Origin: CBDAQA01 sp965247815
Lineage (GTDB): Bacteria > Planctomycetota > Phycisphaerae > Tepidisphaerales > Tepidisphaeraceae
NCBI GenBank assembly: GCA_965247815.1
Contig: CBDFHW010000025.1
Coordinates: 124,001 to 188,000 of the forward strand
Reading direction: 5' to 3'
DNA: 64,000 bases
Position 1 is the stretch's first letter; each line of letters begins with the position of its first letter. Of the stretch, positions 1 through 9,192 are shown piece by piece. The translations under genes were made by a program, and so were the position numbers. Below the pieces are notes generated by a model that did no database searches, was not told the origin of the DNA, and was given only the letters and a program-made list of their open reading frames with translations.

Positions 1-2
1 AT

Positions 3-911
3 CCCGCCGCCAGCGATGCCGCCGCGGCGGCGGAAAAAGCGTTGCGTCCGACGGCTCAGGTGATCATTCTGCCCAACCGGCTGACCGATCCGCTGCCGCA
101 CGTCGAACCGGCCTGGACCCTGCCTGTGCATTTGCAGAGTGCCAAGGCCGGCTTCAGCCACTGCGGGGAGCTTGTCGCCGTCGTAAGCCGGGACGTTGAT
201 GCGTCGGTGACGGTTCTGGAAACACGGTCCGGGAGTGTGCTGACAACCATTACCGAACCGACAGGCCACGCGGACATTCCCACGTTCGTGCCCGGAAAGC
301 CGTTGCTGGCGACGTCCCTGACGGACGGCACGATCCTGCTTTGGGATCTGCTGAGTGCGATTCGGTCGGGCAAGGGTCAGAGCGTTACGAAAGACAGAAC
401 GAACGCACAGCTTTGGTCGAACCTGTCAGCCGACGACGCATCGGTCGCTTACTGTTCCGGGCTGGAACTCTATCACCGGGGGCACCTGCTCGACCACGCC
501 GCCGGCGTTTCCGCATTTCCGTCCGTCGCAGCGGACAGCGGTAACGTTGCACGCAAATGGGTCTCAGATCTCTCCTCGCAAAAGCCGGCCGATCGGGAGA
601 AAGCCCATAAGGCGCTCGAAGCGATGGGTGCCGCGGCCGGATCCGAGGTTCGCGCCGCGCTCGACAAACATCCGGGCGGCGAGATCGAGGCCCGGCTTGC
701 AAGTATTGCCGAGGTGATCGGGGCGAAAGAGGATAAGGTAGACGCTTCAGAAAAGCCGATTAAAGTGCCAGACCGCGAAGCCGACCGAAGAGAAATGCTT
801 ACTTCGCGATTCGTGCAGCTATTGGAATGGTCGACTGACCCCCGGTCGAAGGCCGAATACGAGCGACTCACGGCAATCGCTACACCCACGCCGCCGACCA
901 CCCGGCGATGA
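3..911 (+). CDS. WD40 repeat domain protein, C-terminal part (5' end outside window)
   Basis: The frame is open from the first bases of the window, so the true start lies upstream; a TTG at 42 is only the first possible internal start. Visible are the last WD-like blades (TILLWDLL, about residue 97 counted from 42) followed by a helical tail with the W-x-x-L-x-x-D-D-A-x-x-A-Y signature and a HEAT-like stretch (READ as DREKAHKALEAMG). This WD40 plus tail arrangement is frequent in Planctomycetota proteins, often fused to kinase or sigma-factor-like N-termini. A scaffold role is inferred; the partner is unknown. Confidence 0.7.
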   Translation, partial: PAASDAAAAAEKALRPTAQVIILPNRLTDPLPHVEPAWTLPVHLQSAKAGFSHCGELVAVVSRDVDASVTVLETRSGSVLTTITEPTGHADIPTFVPGKPLLATSLTDGTILLWDLLSAIRSGKGQSVTKDRTNAQLWSNLSADDASVAYCSGLELYHRGHLLDHAAGVSAFPSVAADSGNVARKWVSDLSSQKPADREKAHKALEAMGAAAGSEVRAALDKHPGGEIEARLASIAEVIGAKEDKVDASEKPIKVPDREADRREMLTSRFVQLLEWSTDPRSKAEYERLTAIATPTPPTTRR

Positions 912-949
912 GAACAGCGGCGTCGTATACTGTCGGTGACGCGCCGGAA

Positions 950-1543
950 TCATTTTCCGTCGTCACCGGGCAGCGCGTTTTCCGAAAGTTCGCGCCAGTT
1001 CGCCTTGCCGTTGTCGAAGGTGATTTGCCATACTCGGTCAAACACGGCCGGATCCCACCGCCCGGGGGCGTCATGAGCGCCCAAGGCGTGAGCCAATTCC
1101 GGAAGCTTTCCGTGATGCCAGGCAATCATCACGGTTTTGCCGGAATATTTCGGGTCGGTCAGCACCTCGTGCGCGAGTTCGGCGAAATCGCCGTCCTTGT
1201 AGGTCGCGTCGATGCCGAGTTGTAGAGACTTGGCGAGCGGTTCGAGCGTTTCGACCGGCCGGTTACTGTGAGCCGACCGCTTGGTGGCGATCAGAAAATC
1301 GGGGCGCGCGAAACGCGTGGGAAATAGAGTCGGTAACGCGGCCGCCCGTTCGAACCCGCGCGGGGACAGGTCGGGGCTTTTTTCCGTGCCGGTGTTGTCA
1401 GGTTTTTCGGCGTGTCGAATCAGAAGCACGACCCGCGGGCCAGCGACAGGGCGGGTCGTAGGCACGCCCGGGGTTTCGCCGTGGCTAGACAATGTCTGAA
1501 ATAAGACCAGCAACAGCGTGTAGAGCTCGACCCGCCTTCGCAT
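950..1543 (-). CDS. Histidine phosphatase family protein, exported
   Basis: The protein has the phosphohistidine signature LIRHAEKPD soon after a hydrophobic N-terminus (YTLLLVLFQTL), so it is probably a secreted or membrane-tethered member of the histidine phosphatase (phosphoglycerate-mutase-like) superfamily. The usual second catalytic His is probably in AWHHGKLPEL. At about 197 residues it is short for the superfamily. The ATG at 1543 is preferred over the upstream ATG at 1588 because a GGAG lies eight bases before it and it starts right at the signal peptide. The substrate cannot be told from sequence. It is divergent from pyruvate kinase. Confidence 0.8.
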   Translation of the reverse strand: MRRRVELYTLLLVLFQTLSSHGETPGVPTTRPVAGPRVVLLIRHAEKPDNTGTEKSPDLSPRGFERAAALPTLFPTRFARPDFLIATKRSAHSNRPVETLEPLAKSLQLGIDATYKDGDFAELAHEVLTDPKYSGKTVMIAWHHGKLPELAHALGAHDAPGRWDPAVFDRVWQITFDNGKANWRELSENALPGDDGK

Positions 1544-1743
1544 TATCCAATCTCCGCTCGTAAAACCTTCCGAAGCGTTCACCGCCATTGATGCATGCGA
1601 GCGTACTGCGAGTCGGCGCCGCGGCGAAGTGCTTCACACAACTTTCACAATCACCCCTTTTATCGCGGGCGTCGTTCCGTATGATCCGATCTCAGCCGGT
1701 GACCAACGACCGGCCAGCAGCTTGCGGTCAATCAGGTGACAAG

Positions 1744-3237
1744 ATGATTCGAACTAAAATTGTGGCGACGATGGGTCCGGCGTGTGGTGACGTGGAAACG
1801 TTGCTGAGACTTTTCGAAGCCGGGGTCGACGTCTGCCGGCTGAATTTCTCACACGGCACGCTCGACGGACACCTGCTGACCCTGCGAAACATTCACGAAG
1901 CGGCGAGCCGATACCACGAACCCATTGCCGTGCTCGGCGATCTGTGCGGGCCGAAGATTCGGCTCGGTTCGATCAAAGACGTCGACGGGCTCGGCGGGAT
2001 GCCGATCAGCGTCGGCGACACGCTGGTTATTCAGCGTGACCCGACCGTCGGTGAAAAAGGCCGGGTGTCGTCGATCTATAAAGAATTTGTCGACGAGGTT
2101 TGTGTCGGGCAGCGGGTGTTGGTCGAAGACGGGCTGTTGCGATTCGTCTGCACGGAGAAAAAGCCGAACGAAATTATCTGTAACTGCACCGCCGGCGGGG
2201 TGCTGAAAAGCTCCAAGGGGATCAACCTCCCGGACACGGCGATCAATACGCCGTCGATGACCGACCGCGACTGGGAATGCGTCGACTGGGCGGTCGACCA
2301 GCGGCTCGATTACCTGGCATTGTCGTTTGTCCGCAAGGCGGAAGACCTCACCGAATTGCGGTCGTATCTGCAGGACAAGGTCAGCGATATTCACTTGATT
2401 GCGAAGATCGAAAAGGCCGAGGCGATCGACCAGATCGACGGGATCATCGACGCGAGCGACGGCCTGATGGTCGCCCGCGGCGACCTTGGTGTGGAACTTG
2501 ACGTCGCGATGGTGCCGATCATCCAGAAGGATTTGATCCGCCGGTGTCAGGCGGCGGGCAAGCCGGTCATCGTGGCGACGCAGATGCTGCAGAGCATGAT
2601 CGAGCAGAGCTCGCCGACCCGCGCCGAGGTCAGCGACGTTGCTAACGCGATCTTCGACGGGACTGATGCCGTCATGCTCAGCGGTGAAACCAGCGTCGGG
2701 AAGTTCCCGGTGATCACGGTGCACACGATGTCGCACATCGCCGACGTGACCGAAGAATATCTGACCCGGGCCGACACGGCCTCGACGCCGCCGCCGATGG
2801 TGAAAACGTCGCTGCACGCCGGGGCGCTCGCCCGGGGCGCGCTGCGGATCGTGCAGGACCTCAAAGCCAAGCTGGTTATCATCTGGACCCAGACCGGCAC
2901 CACCGCGCGGGTGTTCAGCAAGCATCACTTCCCGGTGCCGATCATCGCGTTGTCACCGGACCACCGGACGTTGCGGCGGATGGCGTTGCACTACGGCGTG
3001 ATCCCGCAGGAAATGGCCGGTGCACCTGACATGACATTGTTGATCGCGAAGGTCGACGAGTTCGTGGCCCAGCAGAAATACGCCGAACGGGGCGACCGCA
3101 TTCTCATCGTCGCCGGATGGTCACCGGGCACCCCGGGCACGATGAACGGCCTGGTCATCCACACCGTCGGCGACACCTGGACCCCGGTCCCCACCGCACA
3201 AATGATGCGGCAGATGGTGAAGTCTGAACGAGATTGA
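1744..3237 (+). CDS. pyk: Pyruvate kinase
   Basis: Catalyses phosphoenolpyruvate + ADP to pyruvate + ATP, the last step of glycolysis, in the cytosol. The N-terminal RTKIVATMGPAC, the active-site LIAKIEKAEAID lysine region, the metal-binding ARGDLGVE and the ATQMLQSM stretch are all present. The protein is about 497 residues, normal for the family. The ATG at 1744 is chosen because an AGGTGA ribosome site lies just upstream and the conserved domain begins at once; the longer frame from 1588 has no family counterpart. The C-terminal allosteric domain is intact. It appears monocistronic. Confidence 0.95.
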   Translation: MIRTKIVATMGPACGDVETLLRLFEAGVDVCRLNFSHGTLDGHLLTLRNIHEAASRYHEPIAVLGDLCGPKIRLGSIKDVDGLGGMPISVGDTLVIQRDPTVGEKGRVSSIYKEFVDEVCVGQRVLVEDGLLRFVCTEKKPNEIICNCTAGGVLKSSKGINLPDTAINTPSMTDRDWECVDWAVDQRLDYLALSFVRKAEDLTELRSYLQDKVSDIHLIAKIEKAEAIDQIDGIIDASDGLMVARGDLGVELDVAMVPIIQKDLIRRCQAAGKPVIVATQMLQSMIEQSSPTRAEVSDVANAIFDGTDAVMLSGETSVGKFPVITVHTMSHIADVTEEYLTRADTASTPPPMVKTSLHAGALARGALRIVQDLKAKLVIIWTQTGTTARVFSKHHFPVPIIALSPDHRTLRRMALHYGVIPQEMAGAPDMTLLIAKVDEFVAQQKYAERGDRILIVAGWSPGTPGTMNGLVIHTVGDTWTPVPTAQMMRQMVKSERD

Positions 3238-3258
3238 GGGGGGGGGAAGTGGGGAAAG

Positions 3259-3379
3259 GATGAATGATGAACGATGAATGATGAACGAAGAAAGACAGGC
3301 GGACAATTCATCGTTGGGGTAGACAAGGCTAAGAATTCTTTGTCTTCATTCATCATTCATCATTCATCATTCATCGTTC
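3259..3379 (+). repeat. Inverted ATGAATGATGA / TCATTCATCAT short-repeat element
   Basis: Bases 3259-3286 are iterations of GATGAATGATGAAC and bases 3346-3378 are iterations of TTCATTCATCA, the reverse complement, separated by about 60 bases. The two arms could fold into a long hairpin. The right arm is read through as the signal peptide of the following lipoprotein (residues FIIHHSSF). Translations of this kind are common in several bacterial genomes and mark a low-complexity interspersed repeat. Confidence 0.7.
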
Positions 3380-3969
3380 TCTTCCTCCTCGCCGGGTGCA
3401 TTACTGGCAAAGCCAATCCCGCGGCGACGCAGCCAGTGACGTATGTTCCGCAGAAGCAGGCGACGCCGGAGTATTGGTGGAACCAGCCGGGGGTGGTGCG
3501 CGTTCCGAATGCCGACTTTCAGAAGCTGTGGGACGCGTGCGAAGGGGAGTTATACGTCCGGCTGTTTCCGGTGGACCGCCGGCAATACCGAACCGGGTTG
3601 TTGACCAGCGAGCCGGTGGTGTCCAAACAATTTTTTGAACCCTGGCGGACCGATGCCGTTTCGTTTCACGACGTCGGTGAGTCGTCGCTGGCAACCATTC
3701 GGCGCACCATTCATTTCGAAGTGACCCGCCAGCCCGACGGCAGCTACGATGCCGTCCCAAAAGTGCTGGTCGAACGCCACGCCGCTACGGAGCGCCGGCT
3801 GACATCGATCGTGCAGTTTCGCCAGGCGTTCAACGGCACGCGTACTGATGCGACGCCGGATCAGTCCAACACACCGGCACCCGAAGACGAATACTGGTAC
3901 GCGCTGCGGCGAGACACGGACCTGGAAAAAGATATGGCCGTTTCGATCCGGCATCGTCTCGCCGACTAA
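3274..3969 (+). CDS. Putative lipoprotein of unknown function, signal peptide built from a repeat
   Basis: No family recognised. A lipobox-like LLAGC (Cys about residue 42 from the ATG at 3274) follows a hydrophobic stretch, so the mature protein is probably lipid-anchored. The mature part is about 190 residues, globular and mixed, with EYWWNQPG near its start and DEYWYALRRD near the end. The start is uncertain: the ATG at 3274 lies inside the left arm of a short inverted repeat, and a TTG at 3340 would give a short signal sequence without the usual basic residues. The repeat seems to have replaced or invaded the original 5' end. It converges on the TonB operon. Confidence 0.6.
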   Translation: MNDERRKTGGQFIVGVDKAKNSLSSFIIHHSSFIVLFLLAGCITGKANPAATQPVTYVPQKQATPEYWWNQPGVVRVPNADFQKLWDACEGELYVRLFPVDRRQYRTGLLTSEPVVSKQFFEPWRTDAVSFHDVGESSLATIRRTIHFEVTRQPDGSYDAVPKVLVERHAATERRLTSIVQFRQAFNGTRTDATPDQSNTPAPEDEYWYALRRDTDLEKDMAVSIRHRLAD

Positions 3970-3998
3970 GGCCAAGTTGGCGCCGAATGGGTGAATTT

Positions 3999-4481
3999 TT
4001 ACTGTTTCCGTGACAAGGCATCGTATTTGGTCGCCAGATCGTTGAAACTTTTTATAGCCTGATCTCGCTCGGCTTCGACTCGTGAGATCACATCGTGTTG
4101 CTTGTTCAGCGCAACGGACTGTGCCTCGACTATCTTGTCCCGGGCCGATATCCCCTCGACGAACTTGCTCGTTAGCTCGTTCAACTTCTGATTGCGTGAA
4201 CTCAACCTTTGGTTCTCAGTACGGACCGAGGTCAGCAGATTCTGCACCTTTTTAAGCTGATCTTCAGCCATCGCGAGACGGGTCCCGCGGTCGGCGCTTT
4301 CGGCTTCACTATCTTTAATTGTCGCCTCCTGAGTCGCGATCAACCTGGACTGCGAGGCATCCTTTTCGCGCGCCGCGACGATCGCACGGTCTAGATCACC
4401 ATTGGTTTTCGATTGGACGAGGCACACCGCTGACAACGCCAGCAGGCCCGTTAGATTTAGATATTGGACGAGCTTGTTCAT
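3999..4481 (-). CDS. Membrane-anchored coiled-coil protein, last gene of the TonB operon
   Basis: About 160 residues: a short N-terminal membrane segment (LNLTGLLALSAVCLV) followed by a long Lys/Glu/Gln/Ser-rich coiled coil with heptad character to the C-terminus. No enzymatic motif. Its ATG overlaps the exbD stop by four bases (ATGA), so it is almost certainly translated together with the TonB-ExbB-ExbD energiser. A structural or scaffolding role for the Ton complex is inferred from this position only. Confidence 0.75.
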   Translation of the reverse strand: MNKLVQYLNLTGLLALSAVCLVQSKTNGDLDRAIVAAREKDASQSRLIATQEATIKDSEAESADRGTRLAMAEDQLKKVQNLLTSVRTENQRLSSRNQKLNELTSKFVEGISARDKIVEAQSVALNKQHDVISRVEAERDQAIKSFNDLATKYDALSRKQ

Positions 4482-4915
4482 CGACCGACCCGCTCGGCGG
4501 GGGGCCGGACGTCGAACCCGACTTTGTCGATTCCCGCTCCTCGGATCAGATCGAGAACGCGTATAACGTCGCCGTTGCGTGCGTCGCGGTCGCCGTCGAT
4601 GACCACACGCACGGCGGGGTTGCGTTCCCGGCTGGCTGCCAATTGTTGTCGAAGTTCGAGGTCGGTCACGCGCTTTCTGTTGAAGTACGTTAGCCCCGAT
4701 TTGTCGACGGCAACGGTGACGACGTTTTTCATATCATCGCTTCGGGCCGTCCCCGCGACGGGAAGATTTACCTTTAACGTCAGCGCGTGAACCATGCTCA
4801 GGCTCACGAGCATGAAAGACGCCAGCAAGAAAAACATGATGTCGATCAGCGGGACAATTTCGATCCGCGCTTCGGCCGACTCGGTCAGCGACCGGGTGCT
4901 CAGCTTAATGGGCAT
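4478..4915 (-). CDS. exbD: Biopolymer transporter ExbD
   Basis: ExbD/TolR family inner-membrane protein: a short cytoplasmic N-terminus, one transmembrane helix preceded by the functional Asp in VPLIDIMFFLLASFM, then a periplasmic domain. With ExbB it uses the proton gradient to energise TonB. About 145 residues, family length. The ATG at 4915 is chosen because the conserved sequence begins there and it overlaps the end of exbB by eleven bases; the longer frame to 5008 would run deep into exbB. Confidence 0.9.
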   Translation of the reverse strand: MPIKLSTRSLTESAEARIEIVPLIDIMFFLLASFMLVSLSMVHALTLKVNLPVAGTARSDDMKNVVTVAVDKSGLTYFNRKRVTDLELRQQLAASRERNPAVRVVIDGDRDARNGDVIRVLDLIRGAGIDKVGFDVRPPAERVGR

Positions 4916-5618
4916 GTGCTGCCTCCCCGGTCGGCCGAGTCGCCCGCAGTCGGGCAAACTGTTCGAGGTCGTGCCCGTGATGTTTCGCAGACTCTGCCAG
5001 CAGTTCAAAGTGGTTGATCGTGGTTTCGAGGCGCGACCGAAAGACGGACACCCGGCGGTTAAAATAGTTGTAGGGAATCAAACAAAAGATCGCGATGCCC
5101 AATCCGCACGCGGTCGCAATGAGCGCCTCTGCGATCCCGCCGCTGACTTTAGCCGCCGCGAGTTGCTCGTCACCGACGAAGCTAAATGATCGCATGATAC
5201 CGGTGACGGTGCCGAGCAATCCCAGCAGTGGCGCTAGCGTGATGAGCGTGCCGAGCACCCATTGAAGGCGTTCACCGCCTTCCAATTCCTTCGTGGCTTT
5301 CAACTGCATCGCGCCCAGAAACGAACTGTGTTCGTGCAGCAGGCCGGTTTTAACCGTGGCGACGAACGGGTCGTCGGACCGGTTCGAGAGTTCTAATGCC
5401 GCTGCGAAATCTCCCGTTGCGGCGGCTTCCAGGACCCGGTCGAGCAGACCCGGGTCCGAACGAATCCGCAGCGCCAACCACCAGAGGGATCGTTCGACGA
5501 TTGCCGTTACGGCGAACAGCAAGGCGACTGCGATCGGCCACATTACCGGCCCGCCTTTTTGGAAGGTGTCCAGAATTATATTCGCGAGCGGGAGTGTCAT
5601 CGGCTGGTCCAAGGTCAT
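4905..5618 (-). CDS. exbB: MotA/TolQ/ExbB proton channel protein
   Basis: Inner-membrane channel partner of ExbD. Three hydrophobic segments are visible: one near residues 20-45, then two long helices around ITLAPLLGLLGTVTGIMRSF and the EALIATACGLGIAIFC stretch, which hold the ExbB/TolQ signature. The start at 5618 is supported by an ATGA overlap with the tonB stop; another ATG six codons on is possible. About 237 residues, family length. It belongs to the receptor-tonB-exbB-exbD operon. Confidence 0.9.
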   Translation of the reverse strand: MTLDQPMTLPLANIILDTFQKGGPVMWPIAVALLFAVTAIVERSLWWLALRIRSDPGLLDRVLEAAATGDFAAALELSNRSDDPFVATVKTGLLHEHSSFLGAMQLKATKELEGGERLQWVLGTLITLAPLLGLLGTVTGIMRSFSFVGDEQLAAAKVSGGIAEALIATACGLGIAIFCLIPYNYFNRRVSVFRSRLETTINHFELLAESAKHHGHDLEQFARLRATRPTGEAAHAH

Positions 5619-6265
5619 CGGTGTCTTTGTTGATAGGTAATTGAGATTTCGTAATGGCGTTCCGGGCCGGGGGGGTACGTCCAGTTCTCCTTGATGCTTC
5701 GCTCCGCCGCCTGATCGAGCAGCGGCCACTGACATTTCCTGGAGACTTCGGCCGAAGTGACGGCGCCGTCTTCGCGAACGACGAACCGGACGACGACGGT
5801 TCCCTCCTGCCCCGCGAGTTGCGACTCGATCGGGTAGTCCGGCCGAGGCTGCTTACCGGCACCTGATCCGTAGGCGATCTTCCGGTAAGACGTCGTCGGG
5901 CCGGACGTCGCAGGCCGAGGCGGAGCGCGAGACGCGAAGTCGATCTGTTTCAGTGAGGCAGACAGACGCACTGGCACGACCGCCGGGAAGAAATCCGACA
6001 CGAGCGGCAATGGTGGCACTGTCGGAAGCGGCACGTCATAGCCGGATGCCCGCGTTTCTGCGACCGACGCGGGCGAGACCCGCGCGTTGATCAATGAGAC
6101 GTCAACGAATCGCACGTCTGTCCGAGCTTCGAACGGAACAGGTCGCGATGTCGGAGCAACAGACCGCCAGTAACCGGCGAGTCCGACGGTCAGGCAAGCG
6201 AGCCAGAGCACGAATGTCAGGACCGGTAGCAAGTCGATTCGGTGGGGTTCCGCATCAGAACGCAT
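5615..6265 (-). CDS. tonB: TonB family energy transducer
   Basis: One N-terminal membrane anchor (LLPVLTFVLWLACLTVGLAG), a Pro-rich periplasmic linker, and a C-terminal TonB domain (about the last 85 residues) containing YPIESQLAGQEGTVVVRFVV and the final WTYPPGP...YEISITYQ strands. It transmits ExbB/ExbD energy to the outer-membrane receptor encoded just upstream. The ATG at 6265 overlaps the receptor stop by eleven bases, which favours it over the ATG at 6319. Confidence 0.88.
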   Translation of the reverse strand: MRSDAEPHRIDLLPVLTFVLWLACLTVGLAGYWRSVAPTSRPVPFEARTDVRFVDVSLINARVSPASVAETRASGYDVPLPTVPPLPLVSDFFPAVVPVRLSASLKQIDFASRAPPRPATSGPTTSYRKIAYGSGAGKQPRPDYPIESQLAGQEGTVVVRFVVREDGAVTSAEVSRKCQWPLLDQAAERSIKENWTYPPGPERHYEISITYQQRHR

Positions 6266-8618
6266 AGGCCAGACCCCCGAAGATAGCGCGGTGCGGTCCG
6301 TACTGGGCGGCGGCGACACCGACGCCCGAGCCGTCCCGGATCTGATAGTGTTCGTCGAACATGTTCAGTTCGTCGACCCGCAGCGTGACGTAATTGCGTT
6401 TCGAACCGTCGACGTGGAACCGCTGTTGAAAACCGACATTGACCGGGAAGTACTGCGGTTCTTTCTGCGAATTCGCGAACCCGCGGCGGAGCCCCGACCC
6501 GTAGAGCGCGTCGATGTAAACCAGCGTGTCCTTCCACGCGTACGACACGCCGAGAGAGGCGGTGTACTCCCCCTCATGGTCAAGTTTGATGTAGTGATTG
6601 TGGATGTACGCGAGCTCGTCATTTTCGAACAGGTACTGTTGAGAGATGATGTCTTTGCCCAGCGTGTTGACGTAAGAGAAATTACCGAACGCCGAGATCG
6701 GGCCCAGGGTGTATGTGCTGCTCAGTTCCGCGCCGAAGACTTGACCGAGCCGATAATTGAACGGCGTGATGATGACTGCGTCGCCGAAGTGCCCGTTGTC
6801 CACGAGGTCGTGTGCGTCCTTGTAAAATCCGTCCACGCTGACCTTCCAAGCCTTGGTGACGTCACGGGAAATGCCGAGGTCGTAATAATTCGACCGCTCG
6901 ACTTTCAACTGGCTGGAAATACGATTCTGCGACGCATTGGTCGTATTCTGGAAGCGGTCGACGGTCCCGATTCCGACGTACTGTAGGGGCGGCGGTACGA
7001 AATACCGGGAATAGCCTGCGTGCAAGGTCGTGGCTTCGTCGAGTTTGTAGACGAGATTCACGCGGGGGCTCAGTTGTCCGCTGTCGGCGAAGTTCGTGTC
7101 GAAACGGTCGTAACGCAGGCCATAATTCAACGTCAATTTTTTGGTGAGCCGCCATTCGTCCTGAAGGTAAACACCTGCGGAAACGCCGTGATTCCCCGAG
7201 TCGTCGGCGAGATTAAGAGGCGTTGTTGATTGCTGTTGCCCTGCGACCGGGTCGACGGGAAAAACACCGGTGTTGGTCCGAAGCCGCTCGTTCGTAAAAT
7301 CGGCCAGCACGCCTGCACGAATTGTGTGCTGATCGTTCAGGATGTATGAGCTGTCGATCTGAAGGCCGTTGGTAAAGAAATCATTGCGGACTTCTCCCGC
7401 GACGCCTTGAAAGATCAGGTCGTTGGTCGAATCGGGCGTGAAATGAACCTGGCCGTAGCGTGTGAATGCGGCCGCTTGTACCGAAAAAGAGCCGGACGTC
7501 TTCTGGTAGGCGAGCACTGAGTAGTACTGCTGTTCGTTCTGATTTTCGTCGATCGAGATCGAGTCGACCAACACCGCCTTGGGGCGCCCCGCGAGTGCGA
7601 ACGCCGGCGGAAGCCCGGGCGTGTTCGGAATTTGAAAATCGGCATTCGAGGCGTTCACCAACAGGCTGACCCGGCTGGTATCGTCGATGTGATAAGAGAG
7701 ATACGTGAAAATCTTTTGCTGATTCGTTCTGTCGTGAAGCGCCTGGTAACCGGGTGTCGGGTTGTCGATTCCCAGGTCGTTGTGCAGTAGTGAACCGGTG
7801 ACGAAATAGTCCAGTTTCCCGACAGTGCCGCCGGTCTCGAACGACGGCTCGTACGTCTGGTTGCTCCCGCCGTACAGAGAAATCTCTGTTTGATCGAGGG
7901 ACTCCCCCGACTTGGTCTGTACGTCGACGATGCCGGCCGTGCGGAACCCGAACTGCGCGGGGAGGCTTCCGTCGATCAGCGTGATGGATCGGATCAGGTG
8001 CGAATCGAGTTCCTGGCCGAACCCGTTTAGGCCTTCGGGAAGAGTGACCCCATTTAACCGATAAGTTAGATTCGCGTGTTCGCCGCGGACGTGCTCCTGC
8101 CCGTAGGAATCCTGCACGACCCCGGGCGCGCGGAGCAGAACCTGCTGTCCGGTGGCGTTCGCGCCGCCCGGCGTTGCAGCGATCTGCTGAGCGCCGATGG
8201 TGTAAGTCTGCGCGCCGAGCGGGGGCGCGATGTTGCTCCGAGCCGCGTCGAGGTCCGAGTCGACGATCACGCTTCCCTGGTCGGTTCCTCCGGGAACGGC
8301 GTCGGGGATCGAGGGTCGGGTGTCACCAATGCCCGCGCTGCTGGCTGGCGAGACTTCTGTCGACGCCTGGGCGATGGCGGGCATCGTGGAATGCATCGTC
8401 TGCGAGGTCGCGGGAAGTCGAGCCGACCTCGCGACTTGTTCTTTTGCCGCTTGAACTTCCGAATTACTCCGGTCGAGAAAGTCTTCGTATTGCCGGAGTG
8501 AGGAGTCGGGTTGTCATGTTCCGAATGGTTGCGAGGTGGGCAGAGTCTGGCCGAGTGCCGGCGTGCATAGGCCGGCGACAGCCAACACCCAGCGATTGCC
8601 GTGTGTGTGCATGAGCAT
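6255..8618 (-). CDS. TonB-dependent outer-membrane receptor, interrupted by an in-frame TGA
   Basis: Plug domain (GAQTYTIGAQQI, then APGVVQDSYGQEHVRG and a VDVQTKSG end) followed by a 22-strand-type barrel ending in an aromatic GGLAYAF, as expected for an outer-membrane receptor. A good signal peptide (residues NRWVLAVAGLCTPALGQT) starts at ATG 8618 or 8612 behind a GGAGA site and is in the same frame as the receptor, but a TGA at 8514-8516 separates it from the rest. The sequence between the TGA and the first downstream ATG (8396) still looks coding (RQYEDFLDRSNSEVQ). Without read-through the protein from 8396 has no export signal. The substrate is probably a metal or metal chelate, judged from the His-rich neighbour. 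Confidence 0.85.
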
Positions 8619-8728
8619 TCTCCAAATTCAGAGGTTAATCGGCTGTGAAAGGTGCAGACGCCGAGTACTCGCGCGTTACCGTGGGCGCTAATTGCGTATA
8701 GGTTTCGCTGAGGAATCGGCGTCAGATA

Positions 8729-9070
8729 TCAGGCGGGAATGATCACAGGCGGACCCCGGCAGTCGACGCGAAGCGTTGACAGTCGAGGAACCGGAGTTGT
8801 GGCAAACTGGGTTAAGAACGCGATGAGTAATCCGAGACTGATAAGGATCGGAATCCAGCCGATGACCGCAAATGGCAGGTGCAGCTGGGCATGGATAGCG
8901 CAGTTGGAATCGTCATGGTGGAGGGGGTGAGTGGGCTCACCGGTCACAGAAGCTGCCGCGTCTTCGCGCCTGTCGTCAGCGGTGTGCTGCAGATTGTGTA
9001 CGTACTCAGCAGCCCCCGAACCCAAGGCGAGGAAAACGATCACCAGAAAAGAGGCTACACTGCGATTCAT
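8729..9070 (-). CDS. Small His/Cys-containing membrane protein upstream of TonB receptor
   Basis: About 113 residues: an N-terminal membrane segment, a periplasmic loop rich in His (HNLQH, HPLHHDDSNCAIHAQLHLP) and a second hydrophobic helix (IPILISLGLLIAF). The C-x-x-H-x-x-L-H pattern recalls DUF2946-type proteins found beside metal-uptake receptors; that likeness is from memory and weak. It is the first gene of the TonB operon, about 110 bases before the receptor. A role in metal sensing or handling is inferred. The ATG at 9070 directly precedes the signal-like helix; ATG/GTG codons further upstream are less likely. Confidence 0.65.
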   Translation of the reverse strand: MNRSVASFLVIVFLALGSGAAEYVHNLQHTADDRREDAAASVTGEPTHPLHHDDSNCAIHAQLHLPFAVIGWIPILISLGLLIAFLTQFATTPVPRLSTLRVDCRGPPVIIPA

Positions 9071-9192
9071 CGAGACGGCTTCTCCAATCAGCACAACCAA
9101 TTTCGAACCTGACTTATTTCAGCCTACAAATTTTTTCTCGACTTGCGGCATTTCGACTGACGCCCGAGAAGGGTGTCATGCGAGGCGTCTGC

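Noticed and set aside
1849..2928. Long reverse-strand frame over pyruvate kinase
   Set aside because: It is the shadow of pyk in high-GC DNA and has no motif or ribosome site.
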